Notes under the pieces: model-generated
Databases searched by the model: none
Seen by the model: only the letters and a program-made list of their open reading frames with translations
What the model was told of the DNA's origin: nothing
Position numbers and translations under genes: made by a program
Shown here: positions 1 through 10,300 of the stretch, piece after piece
How the letters are laid out: the number at the start of each line of letters is the position of its first letter
Numbering within the stretch: the first letter of the stretch is position 1
Assembly (NCBI GenBank): GCA_026398895.1
Contig: JAPLRZ010000039.1
Location: 1-39,948, forward strand
Direction of reading: 5' to 3'
DNA: 39,948 nt
Source of the DNA: Methylococcales bacterium
Lineage (GTDB): Bacteria > Pseudomonadota > Gammaproteobacteria > Methylococcales > Methylomonadaceae

Positions 1-102
1 AAAAGCAAGATGTCCGCACTCGGTGCCGCTATGCGTAAACTGGTTCAGATTTGCTTTGGTGTTCTAAAACACCAGAAACCCTATCAACCACAAACGGGAT
101 GA
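1..102 (+). CDS. IS110-family transposase, C-terminal end (partial)
   Basis: An open frame enters from the left edge and ends at TGA 100-102, giving 33 residues that include ALGAAMRKLVQICFGVLKH and PYQP. The sequence A-x-x-A-M-R-K-L-x-x-I-x-x-G-V-L-K followed by a P-Y/F-x-P tail is the usual C-terminal signature of IS110/IS1111 (transposase_20) DEDD-type transposases. Only the tail is visible, so whether the rest is intact cannot be judged. It makes the left edge of the window a mobile-element junction. Family assignment is from motif recognition alone. Confidence 0.72.
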   Translation, partial: KSKMSALGAAMRKLVQICFGVLKHQKPYQPQTG

Positions 103-247
103 TTTTCCGCTTGTGATTGATTTGGAGAGATGGTATCTACACAACCCAACGTATGCGGTAAGGATGGGCAAACGTCTTTTTGTTTGCCCACCCTGCATGA
201 CTTTCGCAACCCAACCTACGCAACTAATTGTGATGGATTAAAGCAAA

Positions 248-363
248 GTAGGTCGGAATAAGACAGTTCAAGCGATAGCGCAGGGTGGTCGTTTCCGACA
301 ACACATTGAGATGTCGGAAACGTCTTATTTCGCTCCCGCTCAATAAGGCTTATTCCGACCTAC
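248..363. repeat. Nested palindromic intergenic element
   Basis: Outer arms GTAGGTCGGAATAAG (248-262) and CTTATTCCGACCTAC (349-363) are perfect 15-bp inverted repeats. They enclose inner arms GTTTCCGACA (291-300) and TGTCGGAAAC (312-321). The right half (313-363) is repeated with differences at 486-536, so this is a dispersed repeat family rather than a single hairpin. Confidence 0.75.
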
Positions 364-395
364 ATGACTATGGTATCCCACTACATATTGTTTAT

Positions 396-424
396 GTTGG
401 GTTGCCAAAAAGCGGCAACCCAAC
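396..424. repeat. GTTGGGTT-type palindromic repeat
   Basis: Perfect 11-bp arms GTTGGGTTGCC (396-406) and GGCAACCCAAC (414-424) around a 7-base loop. The same GTTGGGTT...AACCCAAC core recurs at 35832-35858, over 35 kb away, so it is a dispersed family. Confidence 0.65.
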
Positions 425-485
425 CTACGATGCTTCATAAACTTCCCTAAAACAGTGAGTAGCACGGTGATATGCAGAATGGTTT

Positions 486-536
486 GTCGGAAACACCTGT
501 TTTCGCTGTCGCTCAAACAGGCTTATTCCGACCTAC
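486..536. repeat. Second copy of the 51-bp half-element
   Basis: It runs from GTCGGAAACA to TTCCGACCTAC and aligns end to end with 313-363, also 51 bases. Substitutions are concentrated in the middle and change both sides of the TCTTATTTCGCT.../ACCTGTTTTCGCT... segment. Confidence 0.7.
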
Positions 537-656
537 AGGGCTGATGCGGGGCGGGTTATTCAACCCGCCCTGAACGTTTGAATTCTGGCATGATGTTCAG
601 TACAACCTCATAATCAAAACGTTGCGACGGGGTAACATACCCTGTCGCGCTTCGGT

Positions 657-1730
657 TTACGGCATTAAGTTAAGCAAGGTTTCTATCGGCGGAAGCGGCA
701 TAGAACTGAATCCAGCTGAAAATATATTGTTAGTAAACTGTTTTTTTCTATCTTCTGGATGGGAGATGGTAGTAAAAAATTCATCTTTTTCCTCAGGAGA
801 TATTTTAACATCAAAAGCAATTGCTTTTGATGAGCCATCAGAATCTCCAACTTCGGCAGTTCGCAAATTTGAGATGTTTTGCCAAGGTACTAAGAGCCAA
901 TTTCTCTGCTTGCTCTGACCTTTGGGTTTGAATGGATTTTTAAATTTATAGTTGCCTGGGAAAATGATGCCCCGCTTGTCTGCTAAGAAGTAAATTCTTC
1001 GAAACGTTCTTGAATCAATAACGCTAGAAGCAGAGAGCGGAATAAACAAGTAGAAAAATGCTTTAAAAGGCAGAGGTAAATTGAATCCTTCTTTAGTAAG
1101 CATCCAAATCATTCCAATAGTCGCTAATGTAAAAATTAGCCTCATAATATTTCCTAGCCATATCGGCATACGGTAAATAAAATATTCGCCTTCTAGCACT
1201 GGCATTTGCTGAAAAATTTGGTTTGTAACGGCTACGGCAGGATCATGAATGGTTTTAAAGTTTGAAACAGCTATTTTTTTCGTAAGTGCGGGTAAATCCT
1301 CTTTTTTTCTATTGGCGAAGTACAGTAATAATCCTACCACTGTAAAAAACAATCCAAGTAAAATGTTGAATAATGACGGGCGATAGTTTTCTGGATTTAA
1401 TACAGAGTCATTTGGATTAGCTGGATTATAAAAAACCGTAATGGATTGTTCTATGTGATAACCTGCGGTGCATTCATTGTTGGAGAGTGTCCCTCCAAAA
1501 GCCTCTCTATCATTAACATATTGTTTGGTATCGACGACATACACATATTTTATATGTCTTGCATTCGTTCCTTCCGCCGCCTCTTTACAGCCCGCTTCTA
1601 AAATTCGACCGTCTATGGAGTGCCATGACTTTGCTTGGTAAGCTGTAAATAGCGACCAAATCCCAAGTGACATAACGACCATGCCAGTAAGTATAAAAAT
1701 TAAAAAAAATAGTCTTTTAAAAATGGACAT
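657..1730 (-). CDS. DUF3592-like multi-pass membrane protein
   Basis: A 357-residue protein of unknown function. It opens with a membrane helix (about residues 7-31). A soluble segment follows that ends in VFYNPANPNDSVLNP near residue 100, the hallmark of DUF3592 domains, and then a second helix (about 119-139). Two more hydrophobic segments lie near 191-211 and 222-238, followed by a soluble C-terminal region. The extra C-terminal half makes it longer than minimal DUF3592 proteins. The ATG at 1730 is supported by AGAAGG about 7 bases upstream. It stands alone on the minus strand, separated from pntB by a hairpin terminator, so it probably has its own promoter. No catalytic motif is visible. 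Confidence 0.7.
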   Translation of the reverse strand: MSIFKRLFFLIFILTGMVVMSLGIWSLFTAYQAKSWHSIDGRILEAGCKEAAEGTNARHIKYVYVVDTKQYVNDREAFGGTLSNNECTAGYHIEQSITVFYNPANPNDSVLNPENYRPSLFNILLGLFFTVVGLLLYFANRKKEDLPALTKKIAVSNFKTIHDPAVAVTNQIFQQMPVLEGEYFIYRMPIWLGNIMRLIFTLATIGMIWMLTKEGFNLPLPFKAFFYLFIPLSASSVIDSRTFRRIYFLADKRGIIFPGNYKFKNPFKPKGQSKQRNWLLVPWQNISNLRTAEVGDSDGSSKAIAFDVKISPEEKDEFFTTISHPEDRKKQFTNNIFSAGFSSMPLPPIETLLNLMP

Positions 1731-1784
1731 TATTTACCTTCTAGCGCGTAGGGTGAATTAGTTCGTAGATACCGTCTTGCCATG

Positions 1785-1876
1785 TAAAAAAACAAGTAGC
1801 CTAGATGGAGCGTAGCGGAATCTAGGATTTCACCACCCCGTATTCCGCATTGCTCCATACACGCTACCTGTTTTTC
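1785..1876 (-). terminator. Palindromic repeat acting as terminator after pntB
   Basis: Imperfect inverted arms starting GTAGC at 1796 and ending GCTAC at 1867 share TGGAGC and GCGGAAT blocks. They are flanked by matching AAAACA/TGTTTT. Read on the minus strand, downstream of the pntB stop, the stem ends in a run of seven T residues, as a rho-independent terminator would. The sequence resembles a dispersed repeat rather than a minimal terminator. Confidence 0.55.
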
Positions 1877-1898
1877 GTGCCTTTCGTGGACGAGAAAC

Positions 1899-3353
1899 CT
1901 ACCCCCGCAACGCCTTCAACACCGCCTGCATAGTCACATTCGCATCACCAAATAACATCCGCGTGTTGTCCATCACAAATAAGGGATTACCTACGCCTGC
2001 ATAACCTGAAGCCATACTGCGTTTCAGTACAATCGTGGTTTCACCTTTCCAGCATTCCAATACAGGCATTCCTGCAATGGGGCTGTTTGGATCAGTGATG
2101 GCCGATGGATTAACGATGTCATTCGCGCCGATGACGATGGAGACATCGACTTTACCCCAATCTTCGTTAATTTCATCCATTTCAAACACGATGTCATAAG
2201 GCACTTTGGCTTCTGCTAATAACACGTTCATGTGGCCAGGCATACGTCCTGCGACGGGGTGAATACCGAAACCGACTTTTTTACCTTTATCGCGTAGCAG
2301 TTTGGTGATTTCATAGACCGTGTGCTGGGCTTGGGCGACTGCCATGCCATAACCAGGAATGATGATGATATTTTTTGCGGCTAATAATACAGACGCGGTT
2401 TCTTCGGCTTCTATCGGTTGAACTTCGCCTTCAATTGCGGCGGCTTCACCCCCTGAGGCTGTGCCAAAACCACCTGCAATCACGCTTAAGAAATGGCGGT
2501 TCATGGCGCGGCACATGATGTAACTTAGAATTGCACCACTGCTGCCGACCAACGCACCAGTGACGATTAATAAATCGTTGTTAAGCATAAAACCTGTCGC
2601 TGCCGCTGCCCAGCCTGAATAGCTGTTGAGCATGGAAACCACGACAGGCATATCCGCGCCGCCGATTGCCATCACCATGTGTACGCCAAAGAGTAGGGCG
2701 AAGAAGGTCATGATAAATAGAATAATCAAGGCTATGGGACTGTATCCAACTTCTGTACAGTTATGAGTTCCTGTTTCACAAACTCTAAAATATTCTGCAT
2801 CTGCATGACCAAAGTTTAAAAAGAAATACCCCAGAAGAACAACTGAGATAAGGACTGTTAAATTCAGCCAATGCCTTGCGGGCAGTAATAACGGTTTGCC
2901 ACTGATACGTTCGCTGAGTTTGCAAAAGGCAATTACTGAACCTGAAAAAGTAACTGCTCCGATTAATATGCCGATGTAAATTTCTAGTTCGTGAATGGTT
3001 TTTTCTACACCCATGAGACCGCTATGCGTGTCCAAAAAGTTGGCATAACCGACCACGACTGCCGCCATACCGACCAGACTGTGCATGATGGCGACTAATT
3101 CAGGCATTTGGGTCATGGCAACTTTTGACGCGGCTCTGTAACCGATTGAACCACCGATTAACATTGCTACGATTAACACAACATAGGAAGTGACTGAACC
3201 GCTTAAAGTCGTAGCAATAATGGCAATCGCCATACCCATCATGCCGTAATAATTGCCTTTTCTGGCGGTTTCCTGATTGCTTAAACCGCTCAGACTCAAA
3301 ATAAATAAAATGGTGGCAACGATGTATGACATCGTAACTAAACTGTGGGACAT
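1899..3353 (-). CDS. pntB: NAD(P) transhydrogenase subunit beta
   Basis: Membrane and NADP(H)-binding subunit of the proton-translocating transhydrogenase, which uses the proton gradient to move hydride from NADH to NADP+. The N-terminal two-thirds holds about eight to nine hydrophobic helices (domain II). The C-terminal third is domain III, with [30 protein letters not shown], the [11 protein letters not shown] block and the [17 protein letters not shown] tail that bind NADP. I chose the ATG at 3353 ([13 protein letters not shown]) because it aligns with the usual MSGGLVTAAYIVA start and has GGAG at good spacing; an ATG at 3356 and a TTG at 3365 are also possible. The gene follows pntA almost directly, so the two are co-transcribed. 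At 484 residues it is slightly longer than the E. coli protein. Confidence 0.97.
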   Translation of the reverse strand: MSHSLVTMSYIVATILFILSLSGLSNQETARKGNYYGMMGMAIAIIATTLSGSVTSYVVLIVAMLIGGSIGYRAASKVAMTQMPELVAIMHSLVGMAAVVVGYANFLDTHSGLMGVEKTIHELEIYIGILIGAVTFSGSVIAFCKLSERISGKPLLLPARHWLNLTVLISVVLLGYFFLNFGHADAEYFRVCETGTHNCTEVGYSPIALIILFIMTFFALLFGVHMVMAIGGADMPVVVSMLNSYSGWAAAATGFMLNNDLLIVTGALVGSSGAILSYIMCRAMNRHFLSVIAGGFGTASGGEAAAIEGEVQPIEAEETASVLLAAKNIIIIPGYGMAVAQAQHTVYEITKLLRDKGKKVGFGIHPVAGRMPGHMNVLLAEAKVPYDIVFEMDEINEDWGKVDVSIVIGANDIVNPSAITDPNSPIAGMPVLECWKGETTIVLKRSMASGYAGVGNPLFVMDNTRMLFGDANVTMQAVLKALRG

Positions 3354-3365
3354 CATATTCTCCAA

Positions 3366-4895
3366 TTATTTTCTGAACATTTCTAACATACGGCGCGTGA
3401 CTAAAAAGCCACCTGCAATATTGATAGAGGCAATAAGAATAGCAAAACCAGCCAGTGTACTGACGATGGTATCAGGAGCGGAAATCTGCACTAATGCACC
3501 GATGACGATAATGCCGCTAATGGCGTTAGTGACGCTCATTAAGGGCGTATGTAAGGACGGCGACACGTTCCAGATCACTTGATAGCCGATAAAACACGCT
3601 AAGACAAATACGGTGAAATGCGTCATAAACGATTCGGGGGCAGTTGCACCCACTGCAAATAATACTAAACCCGCTATTAGCATCGGTAATAAGGCTTTAA
3701 GCGGACTCACGGGTTCAGGGGCTACTGCAACGGGAGCAGTAGGCGCGGCGGTTTTTGGCGCAGCGGATAAAGTCGGCGGTGGTGGCGGCCAAGTGATTTT
3801 GCCTTCTTTAATCACCGTTGTGCCGCGTATCACTTCGTCTTCCATATTGACGATAATCACGCCGTCTTTTTTCGGACACAGTTCAGTGAGTAAATGGCGT
3901 AAATTAGTGGAATACAGTTGGCTGGATTGGTTAGCTAAACGGCTGGGTAAATTGCTATAACCGATAATAGTCACGCCATGCTTAACAACCACCGCATCTT
4001 TTTCAGTCAATTCACAGTTACCGCCTTGTTCGGCGGCTAAATCGACAATGACGCTACCTGCTTTCATGGAGGCAACCATGTCAGCGGTAATCAGTTTTGG
4101 TGCGGGACGGCCAGGAATTAACGCGGTGGTGACGATAATATCGACTTCTTTGGCTTGTTCAGCAAATAACGCCATTTCAGCGGCGATAAATTCAGGCGAC
4201 ATGGTTTTAGCATAACCGCCTGTGCCGCCGCCTTCTTCTTTAAAGTCCAGCATCAAAAATTCCGCATCCATGCTTTCGATTTGTTCTTTTACTTCAGGAC
4301 GGGTATCAAAGGAACGTACAATCGCGCCCATGCCTTTTGCGGTACCAATTGCCGCCAAACCCGCAACCCCTGCGCCGATGACTAATACTTTAGCGGGTGG
4401 AATTTTACCAGCGGCGGTGATTTGTCCTGTGAAGAAGCGTCCAAAATGCTGGGCGGCTTCGATAATAGCGCGATAACCTGCGATATTTGCCATTGAACTC
4501 AGTGCGTCACATTTTTGCGCTCGTGACATTCGCGGCACACTGTCCATCGCTAACACGGTAGCATTTTTCGCCGCTAACTTGTCCATTAATTCGGGCTGTT
4601 GTGCAGGCCAAATGAAACTAATCAGTCGTCCACCTTCACGCAGTAAATCAACTTCTTGTGGTTCAGGGGCGCGAACTTTCATCACGATGTCCGCCTCTCG
4701 CCACAGTGCGGCAGCATCAGGCAACACTTCCACTCCCACCGCTTGATAAGCCGCATCGGAAATATCGGCGTTAAGCCCCGCGCCGCTTTCTATACAAACA
4801 GAAAAGCCTAGTTTTATTATTTGTGCGGCAGCATCGGGGGTGGTAGCAACACGTTTTTCACCTGAGTGAATTTCTTTAGGTATACCAATCTTCAT
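3366..4895 (-). CDS. pntA: NAD(P) transhydrogenase subunit alpha
   Basis: NAD(H)-binding subunit of the transhydrogenase, 509 residues, in the fused form (PntAA plus PntAB). The sequence starts [20 protein letters not shown], like alanine dehydrogenase-type N-domains. A Rossmann core with [22 protein letters not shown] lies near residues 175-195. A Pro/Ala linker containing PPPPP follows, and then four C-terminal membrane helices. The ATG at 4895 is preferred over an upstream start because AGGAG lies 5 bases upstream and because it overlaps the preceding stop as ATGA, which suggests translational coupling. The 12 bases over this ribosome site are exactly complementary to a segment upstream in the same predicted transcript (see findings). 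Confidence 0.97.
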   Translation of the reverse strand: MKIGIPKEIHSGEKRVATTPDAAAQIIKLGFSVCIESGAGLNADISDAAYQAVGVEVLPDAAALWREADIVMKVRAPEPQEVDLLREGGRLISFIWPAQQPELMDKLAAKNATVLAMDSVPRMSRAQKCDALSSMANIAGYRAIIEAAQHFGRFFTGQITAAGKIPPAKVLVIGAGVAGLAAIGTAKGMGAIVRSFDTRPEVKEQIESMDAEFLMLDFKEEGGGTGGYAKTMSPEFIAAEMALFAEQAKEVDIIVTTALIPGRPAPKLITADMVASMKAGSVIVDLAAEQGGNCELTEKDAVVVKHGVTIIGYSNLPSRLANQSSQLYSTNLRHLLTELCPKKDGVIIVNMEDEVIRGTTVIKEGKITWPPPPPTLSAAPKTAAPTAPVAVAPEPVSPLKALLPMLIAGLVLFAVGATAPESFMTHFTVFVLACFIGYQVIWNVSPSLHTPLMSVTNAISGIIVIGALVQISAPDTIVSTLAGFAILIASINIAGGFLVTRRMLEMFRK

Positions 4896-5392
4896 AGTGT
4901 CTCCTGCGGATGTAATGTAGAGCATAAAGGACGAAAGTGTTGGTCTTTGCTTGCTAGCAAATGGGGATTGCCTTGGAGGTATGAACCACTGGGATCAATG
5001 GCAAAGTGACCATTCATCGCCGTGCGTCCAAGTAGCATACGAAACTGCATATTGTCTCGATTGGTGAGGGTGATTTCCGCTCTGATAAGCGACCACCCGA
5101 TAATTAGTGGTGTTTCGATGACGTAACGTCGCTGTTTATGTCCGCCTGAATCGGATACCAAGCGACGATCTTTAATGGGGGCGTGGCATTCAATGACGGT
5201 ATCGGTATGTTTTTGCTCTGGATGAATGGCAAACATGACCCAACGTTGTCCACCTTTGCGATATGGCTCAAGTGCGAAAGCGTGTAAAGCGGACGAACGC
5301 GCCCCTGTGTCGATTTTGGCTTTAATGTGTTTGAGGTTAAGCTCTGGTAAAGTCACCCATTCGCGCCAGCCTAGTAGAGGAAGTTGTGTCAT
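4892..5392 (-). CDS. RimB-like retropepsin (Zn_protease family PF05618)
   Basis: A 166-residue protein of the family once called ATP-dependent zinc protease and now seen as retropepsin-like aspartic proteases (RimB and relatives). It has the short N-terminal [11 protein letters not shown] and the [12 protein letters not shown] motif with D28-T29-G30, where Asp would be catalytic. [18 protein letters not shown] follows near the C-terminus, typical of the family. Relatives often sit with RimK-type ligases that add glutamates to ribosomal protein S6; no rimK is present here, and the gene instead overlaps pntA by ATGA. The substrate is therefore unknown. No strong ribosome site precedes the ATG at 5392. 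Confidence 0.85.
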   Translation of the reverse strand: MTQLPLLGWREWVTLPELNLKHIKAKIDTGARSSALHAFALEPYRKGGQRWVMFAIHPEQKHTDTVIECHAPIKDRRLVSDSGGHKQRRYVIETPLIIGWSLIRAEITLTNRDNMQFRMLLGRTAMNGHFAIDPSGSYLQGNPHLLASKDQHFRPLCSTLHPQETL

Positions 5393-5443
5393 TAATACTA
5401 AACCTAATTGAGAGGTAGGTAGGCGGTCGTAACGCTTAACGAA

Positions 5444-5998
5444 CTAAATAACCTGACTTGATGGTTTATTGCCAGATTTAGTATTCGCTTGTTGTCCACG
5501 ACGGCGATGATTGTTACCACGCTTTTTATTGCGTGATTTTACTCGTCGGATGTCTAGTTTATGCTGATTTATTTCTACCGTTTTTAAATGTTGAAATATA
5601 TCCAGCGGCATTTCATCTGGCAAATCAATCAAAGTATATAGCTCTTGAATTTTCACATTGCTGATATTGTTTTTATCGACACCTGATTCTTCAACAAGAA
5701 CTTGTGTGAGTGTTTCTAAACTAAGCTCATGTTTGCTACCGACACCTAAGCGATAGCGTACCATTTTTATATGAGACTGTGTTGATGGCAATAAATCGCT
5801 GATATTTTTTTCAACCAGCGTAATTGTTTTGCCACTCTGAAGCAGATGCAGCAATACCGAGGCACAATCTATCACAGCAATATTCAGTTCAGCGGCGATG
5901 GCTTTTATTAAGCTATGTTGAGTGGTCAGATTCTCACTCAGGAGAATCTGCTGTACACACTCTTTCAGGGATTTGCCATCAATTAAGTTATCAACCAT
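5444..5998 (-). CDS. Stand-alone DbpA-type RNA-binding domain protein
   Basis: 184 residues. Residues about 79-154 match the DbpA/CsdA RNA-binding domain that normally ends DEAD-box helicases: MVRYRLGVGSKHELSLETL, then SGVDKNNISNVKIQELYTLIDLP and the closing HKLDIRRVK. No helicase core (no Walker A, no DEAD) is present here or in the flanking frames. Residues 1-78 are mainly helical and I do not recognise them. Residues 155-184 form a basic, low-complexity tail (RNKKRGNNHRRRGQQ) like helicase tails that contact RNA. It lies between surA and the RimB-like gene in what looks like one operon. Binding structured RNA is a likely role; target and partner are unknown. Confidence 0.75.
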   Translation of the reverse strand: MVDNLIDGKSLKECVQQILLSENLTTQHSLIKAIAAELNIAVIDCASVLLHLLQSGKTITLVEKNISDLLPSTQSHIKMVRYRLGVGSKHELSLETLTQVLVEESGVDKNNISNVKIQELYTLIDLPDEMPLDIFQHLKTVEINQHKLDIRRVKSRNKKRGNNHRRRGQQANTKSGNKPSSQVI

Positions 5999-6018
5999 AA
6001 GTTTTTTGCAGGAGACAC

Positions 6019-7317
6019 TTACTCATGAATTTCCACATAGGCTTCATCGCGTAATCGGCGTAACCAAAGCTCTGTTTCTTCTTCAATTTTGCGTTTGCGT
6101 ATGGATTCTCTCACTAGGTTTTTTTTGTGTTCTGACGCATTATCTTTATTTTTTCTATCAAGCACTTGGATTAAATGCCAACCAAACTGACTTTGTATGG
6201 GTTCACTGATTTGATTGATGGTCAATTTTGCCATTGCATCTTCAAAGGGTTTAACGAGGCTACCTGGTTCTACCCATCCCAACTCACCACCTTTTAATGC
6301 TGACCCTTTGTCGTCTGAATGGGCGCGAGCTAACGTAGCGAAATCATCGCCATCGGCAATGCGGGCTTTTAATGCCAGTATGCGTTTTTTTGCTTCGGCA
6401 TCATCAATCAATTCATTGGTTTTTATTAAAATATGTCGAACTTTAGTCGTGGAAACGACATGGTTATCGACATCACTTTTTAGCCCCAGCATTTTTATAA
6501 TATGAAAGCCACCTGAACTACGAATAGGATCAGAGACTTCATTAAGGCGCATTTGTCTAACATCATCAACCAGTTGTGATGGAATATCATTAATGCCGCG
6601 CCAACCTAGATCGCCACCTTTTAAGGCATTGCCATCATCTGATTCACTGATGGCAGTTTGGCTAAAGTCCTGCCCTGCGCGTAGTTTTTTAACCAAGCCA
6701 TTCGCTTTAGCTTGGGCTTTTTGTATTTCTGATGCCGCCGCGCTCTCTTTAACCGCAATCAGTATGTGTCCTAAATGGTATTGAGTTGCCTCTTCGCCCG
6801 CTTTTTCTTGAGTTTCCATGTAGTGTTCAACTTCACTATCACTCACTTTTATGCGCCCACCAATTTCCTTAGAGCGTAATTGATTAATGACGATTTCATT
6901 ACGCATATTGTCCAAAAAGCTTTTGTAGGATATACCATTGCTTTCTAGTTCTGTGCGAAATTGTTCGAGACTCATATTATTGCGTTTCGCAATATCTGCG
7001 GCTGAGTTGTTGAGCATCTCTTCACTGACATTCACTCCTGCTTTTTCAGCAAGCTGGCGTTGGAGCTTGTCAACAATCATTTTTTCTAGCACTTGTCTAC
7101 GCAGAATGGATTCTGGCGGTAATTGCGCCTTACTTTCTGTTATTCTTGCTCTAATCGTAGCCACTTCTCTTTCCAACTCGCTTTCGAGAATGACATCATC
7201 TTCAACGACCGCGATGATTTTATCAATTTGTTCTGCTTTTACTAAAAAACTACTACCCAATAAGCCACAAAGCAGTGCAGATAGCATCAACATCACTATC
7301 TTTTTCTGATTTATCAT
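6019..7317 (-). CDS. surA: Periplasmic chaperone and peptidyl-prolyl isomerase SurA
   Basis: 432 residues. An N-terminal signal peptide (about 1-28, ending VKA) is followed by the SurA N-domain (IDKIIAVVEDDVILESELER). Two parvulin domains come next: the first near 179-280 (YHLGHILIAVKES ... GGDLGWRG ... GFHIIKMLG), the second near 288-395 (VRHILIKTN ... GGELGWVEPG ... FGWHLIQVLDRK). A C-terminal helix completes the chaperone body. SurA escorts outer-membrane beta-barrel proteins, including LptD, through the periplasm. Its ATG overlaps the lptD stop as ATGA, so chaperone and main client are translationally coupled. Confidence 0.97.
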   Translation of the reverse strand: MINQKKIVMLMLSALLCGLLGSSFLVKAEQIDKIIAVVEDDVILESELEREVATIRARITESKAQLPPESILRRQVLEKMIVDKLQRQLAEKAGVNVSEEMLNNSAADIAKRNNMSLEQFRTELESNGISYKSFLDNMRNEIVINQLRSKEIGGRIKVSDSEVEHYMETQEKAGEEATQYHLGHILIAVKESAAASEIQKAQAKANGLVKKLRAGQDFSQTAISESDDGNALKGGDLGWRGINDIPSQLVDDVRQMRLNEVSDPIRSSGGFHIIKMLGLKSDVDNHVVSTTKVRHILIKTNELIDDAEAKKRILALKARIADGDDFATLARAHSDDKGSALKGGELGWVEPGSLVKPFEDAMAKLTINQISEPIQSQFGWHLIQVLDRKNKDNASEHKKNLVRESIRKRKIEEETELWLRRLRDEAYVEIHE

Positions 7318-10300
7318 TGTTCCGATCTCCGATAACCATAAATATTCCGTTCAAAGAAAGTATCGAGTCTTTCCCCGATACCCGTCAAGCCTTTCAGTTC
7401 TATCTGGAAAAAGATACCCGTTTGCGCTTGACCCTGTGCAAGTGACTGATTAACTCCTACATTAGTACCTGTAATAGTACTGGTATTGGTAATACTATTT
7501 ATGTAATGCCGCCCAATGATACGAAAACGCCAACAACAGTTTTCTTTTTCCACACCAAAAAATCCTTCTTGGGTTCTGTCATACAATAATGAATATTGCC
7601 AACGTCCGACTACCGACCAATCATCATAAACAGGCCAATGAACGGAGACATCGCTCATAATAATATCGTCTAGCCTATTAGGTACTTGTGCATTTTTGCG
7701 GTAATAGTAGCCTGCATTAATAATTTCATTGGGTTGATTCACAAAATGAATGGCGGCTTTACCGCGTGTAATATCGCTGATATGTTTACCGCGTGTTACA
7801 TCATTGACACTTGGATCCCATTGCAGCCCAGTTTCAGCTGAAAGGTGATCGGTTAATTGACTACTCAACTCAGCGATAATTGGTGATGAAAAACTGGTTT
7901 CTGGTATTAGATAAGGACTTACTCGTCTATCATGAAAATAAAGAATGTCACCTAGACTCAATTTTAATTTTTCTTGACCCGTGGTCGAATCAACTAAGCG
8001 TGAGGTCAAAGCCACTGATAATTGGTTGGCATCCTGTATTCTATCAGTACCCGCAAAACGGTTTTCTCTAAATAAACTGGCAAACACAAAATCGTATTGA
8101 GCAGTATCAAATAACGGAATGTTATTTTGATTTTTATAGGGGACATACAAATAAAACAATCTTGGTTCTAAGGTATGTAGCATTGACGACCCACCCAGAC
8201 TCAAGTTTTTTTCAAAGAACAGTCCGCTATCTAACGATACAATAGGTAGGGTTCGAGAAATATTACCGACTGTGCCTATGGCTTGCTTGCTCAGAAAATA
8301 CTCAGTGTGCTGTAAAGACAGCTTAGGTGTTATAAAGGCACTGGCGGTTTGAAATGGAATAGCGATTGATGGTTTAACATTAAGCCGCTCTCCATTCACT
8401 TGAGTATCGTGCTGAAAATACACTGACTCACTTTCGGCCGCAACATCTATCGGTACAATTGTTTTAAAAGAATGATTCAAATTCAGATTGACTTGTGGCA
8501 ATCTTCGATAAGGTATTGTAGTAAACTGAGAGGTAACAGCCTGATAATTGTCCGCCCTAGCAGTCAAAGATACGCCTTCTGCGATATAGTTCACATCTGC
8601 GACACTTCTAAGATAGCTGAAATTAGGTAGTGCTAAGGCGTTACCTAATTGAGAGAAATAATTCTTATCAGACACATAATTCAAATCTAAGTTTGAAGTG
8701 ATATTTGGCGTATACACCGTATGGTTTGTAACCCCGCCTAAATAACGTGACGTATGTAATTGGCTATCATTAGGCATATACTCGAATTTTACTGCGCCTT
8801 TGGTCATTTCAGTTAAATAACGAAAATTACCATCTAGCAATAAGCCCCTTTTTGACAAATAACGCGGCGTGAATGTCGCATCATAATTAGGTGCGATATT
8901 CCAATAATAAGGCGTATATAGACCAAAACCGCTTTGTTTTGTAAAGTGGAATGACGGTGGTAAAAAACCAGTCGTCCGTCTATTATCGGTAGGAAAAGAA
9001 AGGTACGGAGTATAAAATACGGGTACACCCTTAAATTCAATCCACGCATTTTTAACTGCCCCTTTACCCGTATCATCATTTATTTTTAATTGATCCGCAT
9101 GAAGCACCCAGTCCTGATTACCAGGACGGCAACTGGTATAAGCAGCATCTTTATAGCGTGAAAAGGTTTTACTGTCTCGATAAACAACTTTTGAGCTGCC
9201 TCTAAGATGAGTGGCAGGTGAAATAAAGAGTGCATCTCGAAGTTTGGATTGATCTGTCGCTAATTTTATCGATGCTGAACGTCCATAGAGTGCCAACTCA
9301 TCTTCGTTGTAAAATACATCACCGTTTAAATCTAAGGTTTCCGACACTTTGTCATAATTAGCAATATGCGATAGGGAACGCTGATCTGCACGCTTTATTT
9401 CCACATTACCTAAGTAACTGCCAATTTCATTATCAAATACTTCCGCAAAATCCGACGTTAGTTCTAGTGGTGCAGTTTCGCGTAACCCTTTTTTAGGGAC
9501 AAAAGTGGGTTTTATCTTTTGTGGTGCGGCACAGTTTTCCCACGGATCGTATTGCAATTGTGATGTTAAGGTTTCAAAGGTTTGTTCTTGGCTGCTATTA
9601 AAAGCAGGGTCTAGCAAACGAAAACTGCTGCTAGATTCTTTATCGCCTGAAGCCACTTTAACTGAATGCGCTTGCCCCTTAGGATCAGCACCGACTAATT
9701 GGCAATTCCAATTTTCATCTTGATTTTCGGTGTCACAATTCCAACCCGCGCTTTTGGTAGCTACCTTGCTAGACTTTTCATTATCTACCTGAGTTGAGGC
9801 AGGAAGACGAATAGGCAATTCTGACGATTGATTACTTGCCGCGTTTTCGGGTGTGACTGGCTGATTATCTTGAGTGGGCGTGACAATAGGTCTTGTGGCT
9901 ACAGGCATTTCATCGGGAGTAACACGCTGCACGGGTGCGGGCGGTGGAGTCACAGCTTGTACTTCTTTTTCCACTACAGGCGTGTCAATGGGCTTAGGAC
10001 GCTGCGCCGTTGCGGGTTGCACGGGTGTTTGAAATAATCTATTCGCAACAGGCATTTCATTGGGAGTAACACGCGGTGCTGGTGCGGGCGGTGGAGTCAC
10101 AGCTTGCACTTCTTTTTCCACTACAGGCGTGTCATCGGACTTAGTCGCTTTTACTGTTGCGGGTATAGCTGGCGCAACCGTTTTACTTGGCATTGGGTAA
10201 GGCGTGTAGGGTTTCGCTAATACAGGTTGAGTTTTTTTAGCGGGTAATGAAGAAGCTTCCCCAGAAAGTTCAGACTCGGCAGCGGTTGCAGTTGGTTTTT

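Larger units (their letters stand above)
103..656. other. Gene-free stretch after the IS110 tail, rich in palindromic repeats
   Basis: No convincing coding frame is seen. The stretch holds a GGGCAAAC/GTTTGCCC hairpin (166-189), a nested palindromic element (248-363), a GTTGGGTTGCC/GGCAACCCAAC hairpin (396-424) and a second copy of the half-element at 486-536. The right end of the IS110 element should lie in its first part, but I cannot place it. Confidence 0.6.

Noticed and set aside
9505..9723. Plus-strand frames inside lptD (here and at 9828-10037)
   Set aside because: They are antisense shadows of the LptD linker with low-complexity, atypical composition.
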